Source: JAYFNU01 sp034933305 (GTDB lineage Bacteria > Bacillota > Clostridia > Oscillospirales > Ruminococcaceae). From it: a stretch of 64,000 bases of DNA. Location: NCBI GenBank assembly GCA_034933305.1, contig JAYFNU010000003.1, positions 132,387 through 196,386 of the forward strand. Direction: 5' to 3'. Both the position numbers and the translations under genes were made by a program. The notes beneath the pieces were generated by a model that worked only from the letters and a program-made list of their open reading frames with translations, had not been told where the DNA came from and did no database searches. Positions 33,594 to 41,177 of the stretch are shown here, in pieces (the first letter of the stretch is position 1; the number at the start of each line of letters is the position of its first letter).

Positions 33594-35024
33594 ATGGAAG
33601 CTATTGTCAATGCGTTCTCATTTATCAGCAATCTCGGCTCCACGATAATGGTCCCCCTGTTTATCCTGATCATCGGCCTTATCTTCAAGCTCGGATTCGT
33701 CAAGTCCATGCGCTCGGCCCTTACGGTCGGCGCGGGCTTCATCGGAATGAACCTGATCCTCAACATCATCTGGGTCTACATGATCCCGATCTCCGATGCG
33801 CTGCGCGACAAATTCGGCTTTGACCGCCCGTACTATGACGCCGGCGGCGGCGCGGCGGGCGTCATCGCTTTCGGCACGACAGTCGGCACCATCATCATTC
33901 CGTTCATCATCCTGCTGAACATCATCCTCATCGTCACAAAGGTGACCAAGACCATCAACATCGATATCTGGAACTTCTGGCACTTTGCTTTCACGGGCTC
34001 CGTCGTCACGATCATGACGCAGGCGGCGGGCGCCGGCAATACCGAATCCGTCATCTACGGCCTTATCGCCGCCGGCACGCACTGCGTGCTGTCGCTGCTC
34101 ATCGCCGACATGACCGCTCCGCGCGTCCAGGAAGAATTCGGGATGCCGGGCGTCTCCATCTCGCAGGGCTTTGCGACTTCGACAGTGCCTCTCCTGATCC
34201 TCCTCGACAAGCTGTATGACAAGATCGCCCCGAAGTCAAAGGGAGAGAGCGAAAAGGTCAAGAAGGCGCCGGGCAAGCTGGCGTCGCTGTTCGCCGAGCC
34301 GATCATCATCGGCTTTATCCTCGGCATCCTCCTCGGCTTTGCCGGTGCCGATTATTCCGCCGGCGCGGGCGCCGTCATCAAGACGGTCCTCACCCTCGGC
34401 GTTGAACTCGGCGCGCTGATGCTGCTGCTCCCGAGAATGATCAAGGTCATCGTGGAAGGCCTGCTGCCGGTCTCCGATGCGGTCCGCAAGTACGTCACGG
34501 AAAAGCATGCCGGCCGCGAGTTCTACATCGGACTTGATTCGGCTGTCCTTCTCGGACATCCCAATACGCTGATCGTTTCCGTCCTTCTCATCCCGATCGT
34601 CATCATCCTTTCGATCATCATGCCGTGGAACACGACGCTCCCGCTGGCCGATCTCGCGGCCACCGCTTTCTTTGTTTCGATGGCTACGCCGATCCACCGC
34701 GGAAGCTTCTGGAAGACGCTGGTGTCCGGCACGATCATCTTTGCGATCGTCCTGTCGCTGTCGAGCTTCTTCGGACCGATGATCACCCAGGCCGCCATTT
34801 CGACGGGCTATGCCTTCCCGGAGGGCGCGCAGGGCATCACGGCGCTTTCGGCCGGCAATATGTTCGCATGGATCATCGCGATGATCATGAAGCTCAAATA
34901 CGTGGGCGCGATCCTGTGCGGCGCGCTGATCGCCGCAACGATCTACTTCATCAACAAGGTCGCCTATAAGCTCTACGACTGGATTCCCGCACCCGCAAAG
35001 GAAAAGGAAAAAGCCGCGAAGTAA
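33594..35024 (+). CDS. PTS galactitol-type EIIC permease
   Basis: A 476-residue membrane permease of the galactitol family with about ten hydrophobic segments. FDRPYYDAGGGAAGV, DIWNFWHFAFTGS, VTEKHAGREFYIGLDSAVLLG and MATPIHRGSFW are typical of GatC/SgcC. It takes up and phosphorylates a polyol or sugar with the IIA and IIB parts just upstream. The true substrate is not known for SgcC-like permeases. Confidence 0.92.
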   Translation: MEAIVNAFSFISNLGSTIMVPLFILIIGLIFKLGFVKSMRSALTVGAGFIGMNLILNIIWVYMIPISDALRDKFGFDRPYYDAGGGAAGVIAFGTTVGTIIIPFIILLNIILIVTKVTKTINIDIWNFWHFAFTGSVVTIMTQAAGAGNTESVIYGLIAAGTHCVLSLLIADMTAPRVQEEFGMPGVSISQGFATSTVPLLILLDKLYDKIAPKSKGESEKVKKAPGKLASLFAEPIIIGFILGILLGFAGADYSAGAGAVIKTVLTLGVELGALMLLLPRMIKVIVEGLLPVSDAVRKYVTEKHAGREFYIGLDSAVLLGHPNTLIVSVLLIPIVIILSIIMPWNTTLPLADLAATAFFVSMATPIHRGSFWKTLVSGTIIFAIVLSLSSFFGPMITQAAISTGYAFPEGAQGITALSAGNMFAWIIAMIMKLKYVGAILCGALIAATIYFINKVAYKLYDWIPAPAKEKEKAAK

Positions 35025-35064
35025 GATTCTGGGACGCCGATAAAAACGATGGGAGGGGAGAAAA

Positions 35065-35685
35065 ATGGGGAACAACACGCAAAAGATCACGGTCTCTCCT
35101 TCCATCGCGTCGGCGGATCAGCTGCAGCTGCTTTCCGAACTTCATTCCGCCGAGAGCCGGGGCGTTTCCGACCTTCACATCGACATCGAGGACGGAAATT
35201 TCATCCCGAACATAACCTTTGGCCAAAAAACGGTCAGGGCGCTTCGGGGCAGCACCGATCTGCCGTTTTCTTTCCATATCATGGCGACGGATCAGCTCGG
35301 ATGGCTTCGGTTCGCATCGGACATGAACCCGTCGATCGTTTTCGGGCACTTTGAGGCGCTCTGCTATCCCAGGGCGTTCACGGCGCTCGCCCGCAGGCTC
35401 CATGTGCGGTGCGGTCTTGCGTTTAATCCGAAGACCTCCGTCGCCGACGCCCGCTATCTTTTGGGCGAGATCGACGGCGTGCTGCTGCTCACGGTCGAGC
35501 CGGACGGATGCGGCGAGGGCTTCATCGACGGCGTTCTCTGCAAGGCGGACGAGATCAGGCGCGCCGCGCCCGGCATCGAGATCTGGGCGGACGGGAACAT
35601 CACGGACGACAGACTGGAGCTTCTGGAAAAACACGGCTTCACCAATGCCGTCATGGGCCGCGCCTTCTTTGCAAAAGAAAAATAG
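35065..35685 (+). CDS. Ribulose-phosphate 3-epimerase-like protein (SgcE-like)
   Basis: A 206-residue TIM-barrel protein of the pentulose/hexulose-phosphate epimerase family. VSPSIASAD begins strand 1; LHIDIEDGNFIPNITFG is the metal and substrate motif (the usual HxDxMDG reads HIDIEDG); SFHIMA is the second metal His; EIWADGNITDDRL closes the phosphate loop. It corresponds to SgcE of the sgc operon. A GGGAGGGG sequence precedes the ATG. Confidence 0.87.
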   Translation: MGNNTQKITVSPSIASADQLQLLSELHSAESRGVSDLHIDIEDGNFIPNITFGQKTVRALRGSTDLPFSFHIMATDQLGWLRFASDMNPSIVFGHFEALCYPRAFTALARRLHVRCGLAFNPKTSVADARYLLGEIDGVLLLTVEPDGCGEGFIDGVLCKADEIRRAAPGIEIWADGNITDDRLELLEKHGFTNAVMGRAFFAKEK

Positions 35686-35697
35686 AGAAAGAATGAA

Positions 35698-35725
35698 GCG
35701 GCTCTGTGTCTCGGCACAGAGCCGC
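35698..35725 (+). promoter_or_regulatory. Intra-operon hairpin between the epimerase and BtpA genes
   Basis: GCGGCTCTGTG/CACAGAGCCGC is an 11-bp perfect stem with a 6-base loop. Only ACGTTT follows, so it is a weak terminator at best; it could stabilise the upstream mRNA or lower expression of the last gene. Confidence 0.6.
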
Positions 35726-35761
35726 ACGTTTACAGCGTGAAAACGATTTCGGAGGTGCCAT

Positions 35762-36568
35762 ATGAGTTGGCTCAGGGAAGTCATCGGGACGGAGAAGCCC
35801 ATCATCGCCATGTGCCATCTGCAGGCGATGCCCGGCGACCCGTATTACGACAGGCAGAAAGGGATGGGCTGGGTCGTTGAAAAAGCGGCGCAGGACGTCA
35901 GCGCCCTGATCGAAGGCGGCGTTGACGCGATCATGTTCAGCAACGAATACAGCCTGCCCTACCTGACGAAGGTCAGGGCGGAGACAGTGGCCTCCATGGC
36001 CCGCGTGATCGGGGAACTGAAGGACCGCGTCACAGTGCCGTACGGCGTGAACTGCCTCTGGGATCCGGTCGCTTCGCTCGATCTTGCGGTGGCAACGGAC
36101 GCGAAATTCGTGCGGGAGATCTTTACGGGCGTTTACGCGAGCGATTTCGGATTGTGGAATACGGACTGCGGCGCGGTCGTGCGCCATCAGCGCGAGATAG
36201 GCGCGGAGCGGGTAAAGCTGCTGTTCAATATTTTCCCGGAGGCGGCAAAGTATCTTGCGGACCGCCCCGTCGAGTCCGTGGCGAAGACCACGATTTTCAA
36301 CTGCCGTCCCGATGCGCTGTGCGTGTCGGGGGCGACGGCCGGCGCGGCGACAGATCCCGAAATCCTCAGAAAAGCAAAGTCGGCGGCCGGCGACACCGTT
36401 GTGCTGGTCAATACGGGGTGCCGCATCGACAGCATCGAAATGCTCCTGGGGATCGCCGACGGCGCAGTCGTCGGCACGACCTTCAAATACGACGGAAAAT
36501 TTGAAAATCAGGTCGACGTCAAGCGGGTCAAAGCCTTCATGGACAAGGTGAAAGCCTTCCGGCACTGA
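35762..36568 (+). CDS. BtpA/SgcQ family protein
   Basis: A 268-residue TIM-barrel-like protein of the BtpA family, the counterpart of SgcQ. PIIAMCHLQAMPGDPYYD is the family start; MFSNEYSLPYLTKV, VPYGVNCLWDP and LVNTGCRIDSIEMLLGIADG are other conserved blocks. The function of SgcQ is unknown; BtpA itself was linked to photosystem I assembly in cyanobacteria. In this setting it may act on the phosphorylated sugar product. Last gene of the operon, followed by a strong terminator. Confidence 0.9.
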   Translation: MSWLREVIGTEKPIIAMCHLQAMPGDPYYDRQKGMGWVVEKAAQDVSALIEGGVDAIMFSNEYSLPYLTKVRAETVASMARVIGELKDRVTVPYGVNCLWDPVASLDLAVATDAKFVREIFTGVYASDFGLWNTDCGAVVRHQREIGAERVKLLFNIFPEAAKYLADRPVESVAKTTIFNCRPDALCVSGATAGAATDPEILRKAKSAAGDTVVLVNTGCRIDSIEMLLGIADGAVVGTTFKYDGKFENQVDVKRVKAFMDKVKAFRH

Positions 36569-36637
36569 AGCGGCCGGCCGCGCCGGCGGGATCTGCCCGA
36601 ACGCAGCAGATTCAATGGATATCGCTATTACCGACGA

Positions 36638-36672
36638 AAAGCGGCTCTTCCTTTGCGCGGAAGAGCCGCTTT
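36638..36672. terminator. Terminator of the sgc-like operon
   Basis: AAAGCGGCTCTTCC/GGAAGAGCCGCTTT, a 14-bp perfect stem with a 7-base loop; usable from both sides. Confidence 0.9.
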
Positions 36673-36693
36673 CATTGTATCTGCCCGCCGCGC

Positions 36694-37761
36694 TCAGATG
36701 CCGAAGCGGGCGCAGAAGGCTTCCTCGCGCGCGCGGATGCGCTCGAAGTCGACGTTGTTTTTGTAAAACACCTCGATCTCGTCGTGGACGGCTTTCGCTT
36801 CGCGCAGGATCGAGCCCGCCTCCCGCAGCAGCGACGCCGACGCTTTTTTGCAGAATTTGAGCCGATTCAGGCAGCGCTGCAGCGACTCCGGCTCGTAGAA
36901 GCGCGTGTCGTGCACCGTGCGGCAGCCCTCCCCTGAAAAGCCGCCGAAGGCGGGCCAGTAGACGCCCAAGGAGAGCGCCGGAACGAACAGCGCGTCGAGC
37001 TTGTCGTAGGGCGCGAGCGGGTCGCGGCAGCTGACGACGTCGTAGCCGGCGGCGAGCGCCGCATCCCGAAGGACCGGCAGGATGACGTGGGCCGCCGCGC
37101 CGAAACGGTCGCGCAGCACATACCGCGTCGCACAGTTCGCGAGGTTGCCGGGGCCGTAGTCGACGACGCCCTGCGGGGTCACCGCGCTCAGCAGCCGGAG
37201 CGACTCGGCGCCCGCGCGGCCCGCTTGCGGCGCAAAGAGCCGCGCGGCAAGATTTTTTGCGTACTTCAATGTCTTTTCCCGGCGAAGAAAGCCGGATGCC
37301 GTGCGCTCGGTATCGGCGAGCAGCGCGCCTGCTGCGACGATAAAGCGCCGCGCGCGCTCGTGGCAGCGCGCGTTTGCGCGGAACAGCGCGCGCAGCGGCG
37401 CGAGCTCGGCGGTCAGCGCGTCGGCGTCGATGCAGTCGTAGACGGACAGCACCTCCTGCTTTGCGGCGGGGATGGAGGGCTCGAGCACATGGGGCGCGGT
37501 GCCGTCGGCAAGGGCGAAGCCGAGCGCGGGACACAGAAGACCGTCGAGCGAGTCGGGGTCGCTCGAGCAGTGGATGCGCTCGATGTCGCAGCCCGCGGCG
37601 AGCGCGCGCTCGCCGACGCGCTTCATCAGAGAGGATTTGCCGCAGCCCGGCCCTCCCTTGATGATGCAGGTGCGCAGCGGGGCGTTCGGATCGCACAGGC
37701 TGTCGAAAAAACCGGCGAAGCCGGTCGGCGAGGATGCGCCGAGGAAATAATCGTTGATCAT
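36694..37761 (-). CDS. P-loop ATPase of the PRK06851 type
   Basis: A 355-residue cytoplasmic ATPase found mainly in spore-forming Firmicutes. Walker A is IIKGGPGCGKSSLMKRVG near residue 36, after the typical DYFLGASSPTGFAGFF start. IHCSSDPDSLDGLLCPALGFALADGTAPHVLEPS is the second family block, and a matching FVPALSLGVYW lies in a C-terminal half that looks like a degenerate second copy. No function is established. It stands alone between two terminators. Confidence 0.75.
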   Translation of the reverse strand: MINDYFLGASSPTGFAGFFDSLCDPNAPLRTCIIKGGPGCGKSSLMKRVGERALAAGCDIERIHCSSDPDSLDGLLCPALGFALADGTAPHVLEPSIPAAKQEVLSVYDCIDADALTAELAPLRALFRANARCHERARRFIVAAGALLADTERTASGFLRREKTLKYAKNLAARLFAPQAGRAGAESLRLLSAVTPQGVVDYGPGNLANCATRYVLRDRFGAAAHVILPVLRDAALAAGYDVVSCRDPLAPYDKLDALFVPALSLGVYWPAFGGFSGEGCRTVHDTRFYEPESLQRCLNRLKFCKKASASLLREAGSILREAKAVHDEIEVFYKNNVDFERIRAREEAFCARFGI

Positions 37762-37885
37762 GATGACGCCGCCTTTTCATGGATTTCACTCCATGATATG
37801 AGCCGCGCGGGCGCATTGTCACTCTTTCCGGCGGCGGGGAGGTAAACCGCGCGGGGCGGCGGGGGGAACGCCCGCCCGAAAAAGG

Positions 37886-37914
37886 TTGAAAACCGGCGCG
37901 GAAGCCTGTATAAT
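37886..37914 (+). promoter_or_regulatory. Promoter of the ECF S component gene at 38036
   Basis: TTGAAA at 37886-37891, 17-bp spacer, TATAAT at 37909-37914. Confidence 0.8.
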
Positions 37915-37921
37915 CAAAGCA

Positions 37922-38025
37922 ACATCCGGCATGAAGCCGGACGAGTCATCCGAAAAACGGAATGATGCCATGAAGGCGACTCATCATGAAATGAGAATGC
38001 TTTCGGGGCGTTCTCTGTTTGGAGG
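37922..38025 (+). promoter_or_regulatory. Structured 5' leader of unknown class before the ECF S component
   Basis: The 120-base leader has several short hairpins: TCCGGC/GCCGGA at 37925, TCAT-CCG/CGG-ATGA at 37948-37968, GCC/GGC and CTCAT/ATGAG, the loops often being ATGAA. GAGTC and GACTC can close two of them into a three-way junction. S components are often under riboswitch control, but I could not match this to a known riboswitch class. Confidence 0.4.
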
Positions 38026-38035
38026 AGCTTTTTTT

Positions 38036-38548
38036 ATGCGCAAAACAAAGAAACTGGTATTCGCGGGCTTATGCACGGCGCTCGGCGTCGCGCTGCCCAT
38101 CGCCTTCCACGCGATCCCCAACGCGGGTGGCATCTTTCTGCCCATGCACATCCCGGTGCTGCTGTGCGGCCTGCTGTGCGGCCCCGCCTACGGCCTCGCC
38201 TGCGGCGTGCTCGCGCCGCTGCTCTCGGCCGCGCTGACGGGCATGCCGCCCGCCGCGGTGTTGCCGTCGATGCTGTGCGAGCTCGCCGTCTACGGCCTCG
38301 TCAGCGGCCTGCTCGCCGGATGCGTGCACACGAAGAGCAGCGCCGCGGACGTCTACATAGCGCTGCTCGGCGCCATGCTCGCCGGCCGCGCCGTGTCCGG
38401 CGCCCTCAACGCCCTCCTCTTTCGCGCGGGCGCCTATTCGCTGCAGACCTGGCTCGCGGCGTCGTTCGTGACGGCGCTGCCCGGCATCGCCGCCCAGCTG
38501 CTGCTCATCCCCGCGCTCGTTTTCGCGCTGCGCAAAGCCCGGCTCTGA
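38036..38548 (+). CDS. ECF transporter substrate-binding (S) component
   Basis: A 170-residue membrane protein with about six helices. KKLVFAGLCTALGVALPIAF and GIFLPMHIPVLLCGLLCGP are typical of S components: the N-terminal Ala-rich helix that docks the T subunit and the conserved loop near FLPMH. No A or T genes adjoin it, so it would use a shared ECF module (group II). The start at 38036 follows TTTGGAGGAGC. The vitamin it carries cannot be told from the sequence. Confidence 0.8.
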   Translation: MRKTKKLVFAGLCTALGVALPIAFHAIPNAGGIFLPMHIPVLLCGLLCGPAYGLACGVLAPLLSAALTGMPPAAVLPSMLCELAVYGLVSGLLAGCVHTKSSAADVYIALLGAMLAGRAVSGALNALLFRAGAYSLQTWLAASFVTALPGIAAQLLLIPALVFALRKARL

Positions 38549-38664
38549 CCGGCGGCACAACGCGCGGCCGCCGGAAAATCGCCGGTTTTCCGGCCGAAAG
38601 CATTGTAACGCGCCCCGATTTGTGCTATTTTGGAAAGCAAAGAAAAGAGCAAGGAGAAAGCATC

Positions 38665-39234
38665 ATGCTGACATTGGACAGGGCGAAGGAACTCGTGGCG
38701 CAAACGACCACACAGCCGCATCTCATCGCGCATGCGACGGCGGTGATGGCGGCCATGGGGGGCATGGCGGAGCATTTCGGAGAGGATGCGGCGCATTGGC
38801 GCGCGGTCGGATACCTGCACGATTACGACTATGAACAGTTCCCGCAGGAGCATCTCGGGCATACCGAACAGCCGCTGCGGGACGCGGGCGTGGACGAGCA
38901 GGAGATCCGCGCGATTCTCAGCCACGGCTGGGGGATCTGCTCCGACGTCGAGCCCCGCACGAACATGGAGAAGAGCCTTTACACCGTCGACGAGCTGACG
39001 GGCATCATCAGCGCGTGCGCGCGCATGCGGCCGAACGGCATCGCGGATCTGGAAGTCTCGAGCTTTATGAAGAAATTCAAGGATCTCAAATTTGCCGCAA
39101 AGTGCGACCGCGAGCTCATCAAGAAGGGATGCGCGATGCTCGGGATGGAGGTTCGCGACGCGGCGGAGATCTGCATCGGGGCGATGCGCCCCTATGCGTC
39201 CGAGCTCGGTCTCACGGGAACCGCCCAGCCTTAA
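38665..39234 (+). CDS. HD-domain hydrolase
   Basis: A 189-residue HD-superfamily protein. The first metal His is in PHLIAHATAVMAAM, the His-Asp pair in VGYLHDYDYEQFP, and later ILSHGWGIC and a conserved Asp in YTVDELTGII complete the likely site. Similar small HD proteins are found widely in Clostridia as predicted phosphohydrolases. The ATG at 38665 has AAGGAG upstream. No partner gene is apparent. Confidence 0.82.
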   Translation: MLTLDRAKELVAQTTTQPHLIAHATAVMAAMGGMAEHFGEDAAHWRAVGYLHDYDYEQFPQEHLGHTEQPLRDAGVDEQEIRAILSHGWGICSDVEPRTNMEKSLYTVDELTGIISACARMRPNGIADLEVSSFMKKFKDLKFAAKCDRELIKKGCAMLGMEVRDAAEICIGAMRPYASELGLTGTAQP

Positions 39235-39258
39235 TTTTCAAAAAGTTCAAAAAAAGCT

Positions 39259-39287
39259 TTTCAATCCGCCACAAAGTAGTTATAATG
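39259..39287 (+). promoter_or_regulatory. Promoter of the small EF-hand-like protein gene
   Basis: TTTTCA at 39259-39264 and TATAAT at 39282-39287 with a 17-bp spacer. Confidence 0.5.
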
Positions 39288-39334
39288 TAAAAAACAAAGG
39301 CGCGGCAGCGCCGATTTTGAAGGAGGGGCAGGAT

Positions 39335-39700
39335 ATGGGATTTCTGAAAAGACTGTTGGGCATCGGTGCCGTCGCGGGCGCGACCGCCGCTGCGATGAAG
39401 GTCTCCGAAAAGTACAAGGAGAACAATCCGGAGGGTCTGAAGGACGTCAATAACGATGGCAAGGTCGACGTGAACGACGTCGTTTCCGAGGTCACGAAGG
39501 CGGCGACGCAGGTCTACAATGACGCCGCGGACAAGGCGAAGGATGTCGCCGCGAGCGCGAAGCAGAAGGCCGGAGAGCTTTACGACCAGGCGCCCGAGAT
39601 GCTCGAGAAGGTCAAAAAGACCGCCAAGGAAGCCATCAGCAGCGCCATGAACGGCGAAGACACGGCTGCGGATACCACCGACAGCGAGCCGAAAGCCTGA
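39335..39700 (+). CDS. Small helical protein with one EF-hand/dockerin-like loop
   Basis: A 121-residue protein. It starts with a short hydrophobic segment (FLKRLLGIGAVAGATAAAM) like YtxH proteins. Residues 38-52 read DVNNDGKVDVNDVVS, a calcium-binding loop of the dockerin or EF-hand type with Asp at positions 1, 5 and 12 and Asn at 3. The rest is an Ala/Lys-rich amphipathic helix (AADKAKDVAASAKQKAGELY) and an acidic tail. A single dockerin repeat would not bind a cohesin. Function unknown. Its ribosome site GAAGGAGGGG is very strong, suggesting high expression. Confidence 0.75.
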   Translation: MGFLKRLLGIGAVAGATAAAMKVSEKYKENNPEGLKDVNNDGKVDVNDVVSEVTKAATQVYNDAADKAKDVAASAKQKAGELYDQAPEMLEKVKKTAKEAISSAMNGEDTAADTTDSEPKA

Positions 39701-39719
39701 ATTTCGGGCAGATAAGATC

Positions 39720-39757
39720 AACGCACGCGCGCCGATTTCGGCGCGCGTGCGTTTTTA
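39720..39757. terminator. Terminator after the EF-hand-like gene
   Basis: ACGCACGCGCGCC and GGCGCGCGTGCGT form a long stem followed by TTTTT. Confidence 0.9.
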
Positions 39758-39792
39758 AGCGTGTATCCGGTCATCCGGGACGGGAGGAAAGA

Positions 39793-40263
39793 ATGGAAGA
39801 GAAGACGAACGTGATGCGCATCCTTGAAAAGGCGGGCGTCGCGTACGAAGCGCACAGCTATGCCGCCGATGCGGCGCTCAGTGCGGCGCAGGTCGCCGAG
39901 AAGCTGAAGATCGACCCCGCCCGCGTTTTCAAGACCCTCGTCACCGTCGGCAGATCGGGCGCGCACTATGTCTTCATGCTTCCCGCCGAAGGGGAGCTCG
40001 ACTTGCGAAAAGCGGCGCGCGCCGCCGGCGAAAAGAGCGTCGAAATGGTAAAGTCGAAGGAGCTCCTGCCGCTGACGGGCTACATCCACGGCGGCTGTTC
40101 GCCCGTGGGCATGCGAAAGCCCTTCCGCACGTTCGTCGATGAGACGGCGATTCTGTGCGACACGATCGTTTTCAGCGCCGGGAAGATCGGCCGGCAGGTC
40201 GAGATGCCGCTCGCCGAGCTCGGAAAAGCGCTGCCCTTCGGGCTGTGCGATCTGTGCGTCTGA
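39793..40263 (+). CDS. ybaK: Cys-tRNA(Pro)/Cys-tRNA(Cys) deacylase
   Basis: A 156-residue trans-editing enzyme that clears misacylated Cys-tRNA-Pro. NVMRILEKAGVAYEAHSYA is the family start, FKTLVTVGRSGAHYVFMLPA leads to the catalytic Lys region (LDLRKAARAAGEKSVEMVK), and GYIHGGCSPVGMRK and SAGKIGRQVEMP are conserved blocks. Preceded by GGGAGGAAAGA. Confidence 0.92.
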   Translation: MEEKTNVMRILEKAGVAYEAHSYAADAALSAAQVAEKLKIDPARVFKTLVTVGRSGAHYVFMLPAEGELDLRKAARAAGEKSVEMVKSKELLPLTGYIHGGCSPVGMRKPFRTFVDETAILCDTIVFSAGKIGRQVEMPLAELGKALPFGLCDLCV

Positions 40264-40285
40264 AAAAAGGCGCCGGCGGATGCCT

Positions 40286-40327
40286 GCGCGCTGCGGCGCG
40301 CCGTTCGCATCCGCGCGCCGCAGCGCG
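40286..40327. terminator. Long GC hairpin between convergent ybaK and repair genes
   Basis: GCGCGCTGCGGCGCG and its exact complement form a 15-bp stem. It lacks a directly adjoining T-run; in the minus direction CTTTTTT follows about 15 bases further, at 40263-40270. Confidence 0.55.
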
Positions 40328-40343
40328 CGAAAGAAAGCGCTCT

Positions 40344-41177
40344 TTACCCCTGCGCGCGCAGCAGCTTTCCGCCGATGCGTTCGCCCGCGCACAGCGCGCG
40401 CTCGAGCTCGCCGCGGGAAGCGGGCGCGCCCCGCCGCATCTCCGGCAGCAGCGGCCAGTAGCGCTTTGGCAGAAAGGACTGCTGGCAGCGCGGATTCGCG
40501 CGTTCGCGGATGGCGACGCTCTCGCAGTAGTCCTTCCACAGCGCGCGGAATTCCTGCTCTTCGGCGCAGGGCGCCGGCGCGCGGAATTCGTCGACGCCGA
40601 TGATCTCGCTGCGCCCGCGCTGGCTGATGAGCGCGGCGGCGTGCGTCCGGTCGTAGATGAGGAAGGCGTCGAGCGGCAGGCGGTCGCAAAAATGCGCCTC
40701 GAGCAGCGGCAGCACGAAATTCTTCGGTTCGATCTCGGCGACAAGGGTGCCGCCCGCGTCGGTGAACCGCACGAAGCCGAGATAATGGTGCGCCTCGCGC
40801 TCGAGGTTTTCGACCGCCCGCGTCAATTCGCCGACCGTTTCGTCCGCGAGCATCGAGGTCACGCGGGCCCCGTGTCGAAAACAAAGATGCACAAAATCGA
40901 CGATCAGCTTTTCCTTGTGGGAATGGCAGGTCAGAAAGCCGCGGCGAACGAGCTCGAGCGCGTCCTCTGAGATCTTGTGCAGCACGCCGTTCTCAACGCG
41001 CCGCGCCTTGCCGAAATCCGTTTCGATCTCCCGCGTCTCATAGAGCGTCGGTTCGCAGTCGGCGCCGTTGACCACGTCCAGCGGGAGCTCGTTATAGAAG
41101 AAGCTCGCAAAGACACAGCACAGCAGGCCGTCGTAGCTGCCGTCGTAAAGATAGATCACATCTGACCGGTGAGACAT
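40344..41177 (-). CDS. TIGR03915-type putative DNA repair protein
   Basis: A 277-residue partner of the radical SAM protein that overlaps its start. DVIYLYDGSYDGLLCCVFASF is the family beginning. CHSHKEKLIVDFVHLCFRHGA, HHYLGFVRFTDAGGTLVAEIEPKNFVLPLLEAHF (conserved central region) and KDYCESVAIRERANPRCQQSFLPKRYW match the family, whose C-terminal part contains DUF4130. The start at 41177 (MSHRSD) lies inside the last 22 bases of the upstream gene. Expression from the LexA-box promoter points to an SOS role. The reaction is unknown. Confidence 0.9.
   Translation of the reverse strand: MSHRSDVIYLYDGSYDGLLCCVFASFFYNELPLDVVNGADCEPTLYETREIETDFGKARRVENGVLHKISEDALELVRRGFLTCHSHKEKLIVDFVHLCFRHGARVTSMLADETVGELTRAVENLEREAHHYLGFVRFTDAGGTLVAEIEPKNFVLPLLEAHFCDRLPLDAFLIYDRTHAAALISQRGRSEIIGVDEFRAPAPCAEEQEFRALWKDYCESVAIRERANPRCQQSFLPKRYWPLLPEMRRGAPASRGELERALCAGERIGGKLLRAQG

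Noticed and set aside
35651..37822. 723-codon minus-strand frame across the BtpA gene and the ATPase
   Set aside because: Covers two real genes in a different frame and a terminator; Arg/Ala-rich shadow.
37922..38025. Guanidine-III, THF, TPP or hammerhead-type RNA in the ECF S leader
   Set aside because: CCGGACGAG recalls the guanidine-III start and GACGA...GAAA a hammerhead core, but the rest of each consensus is missing.
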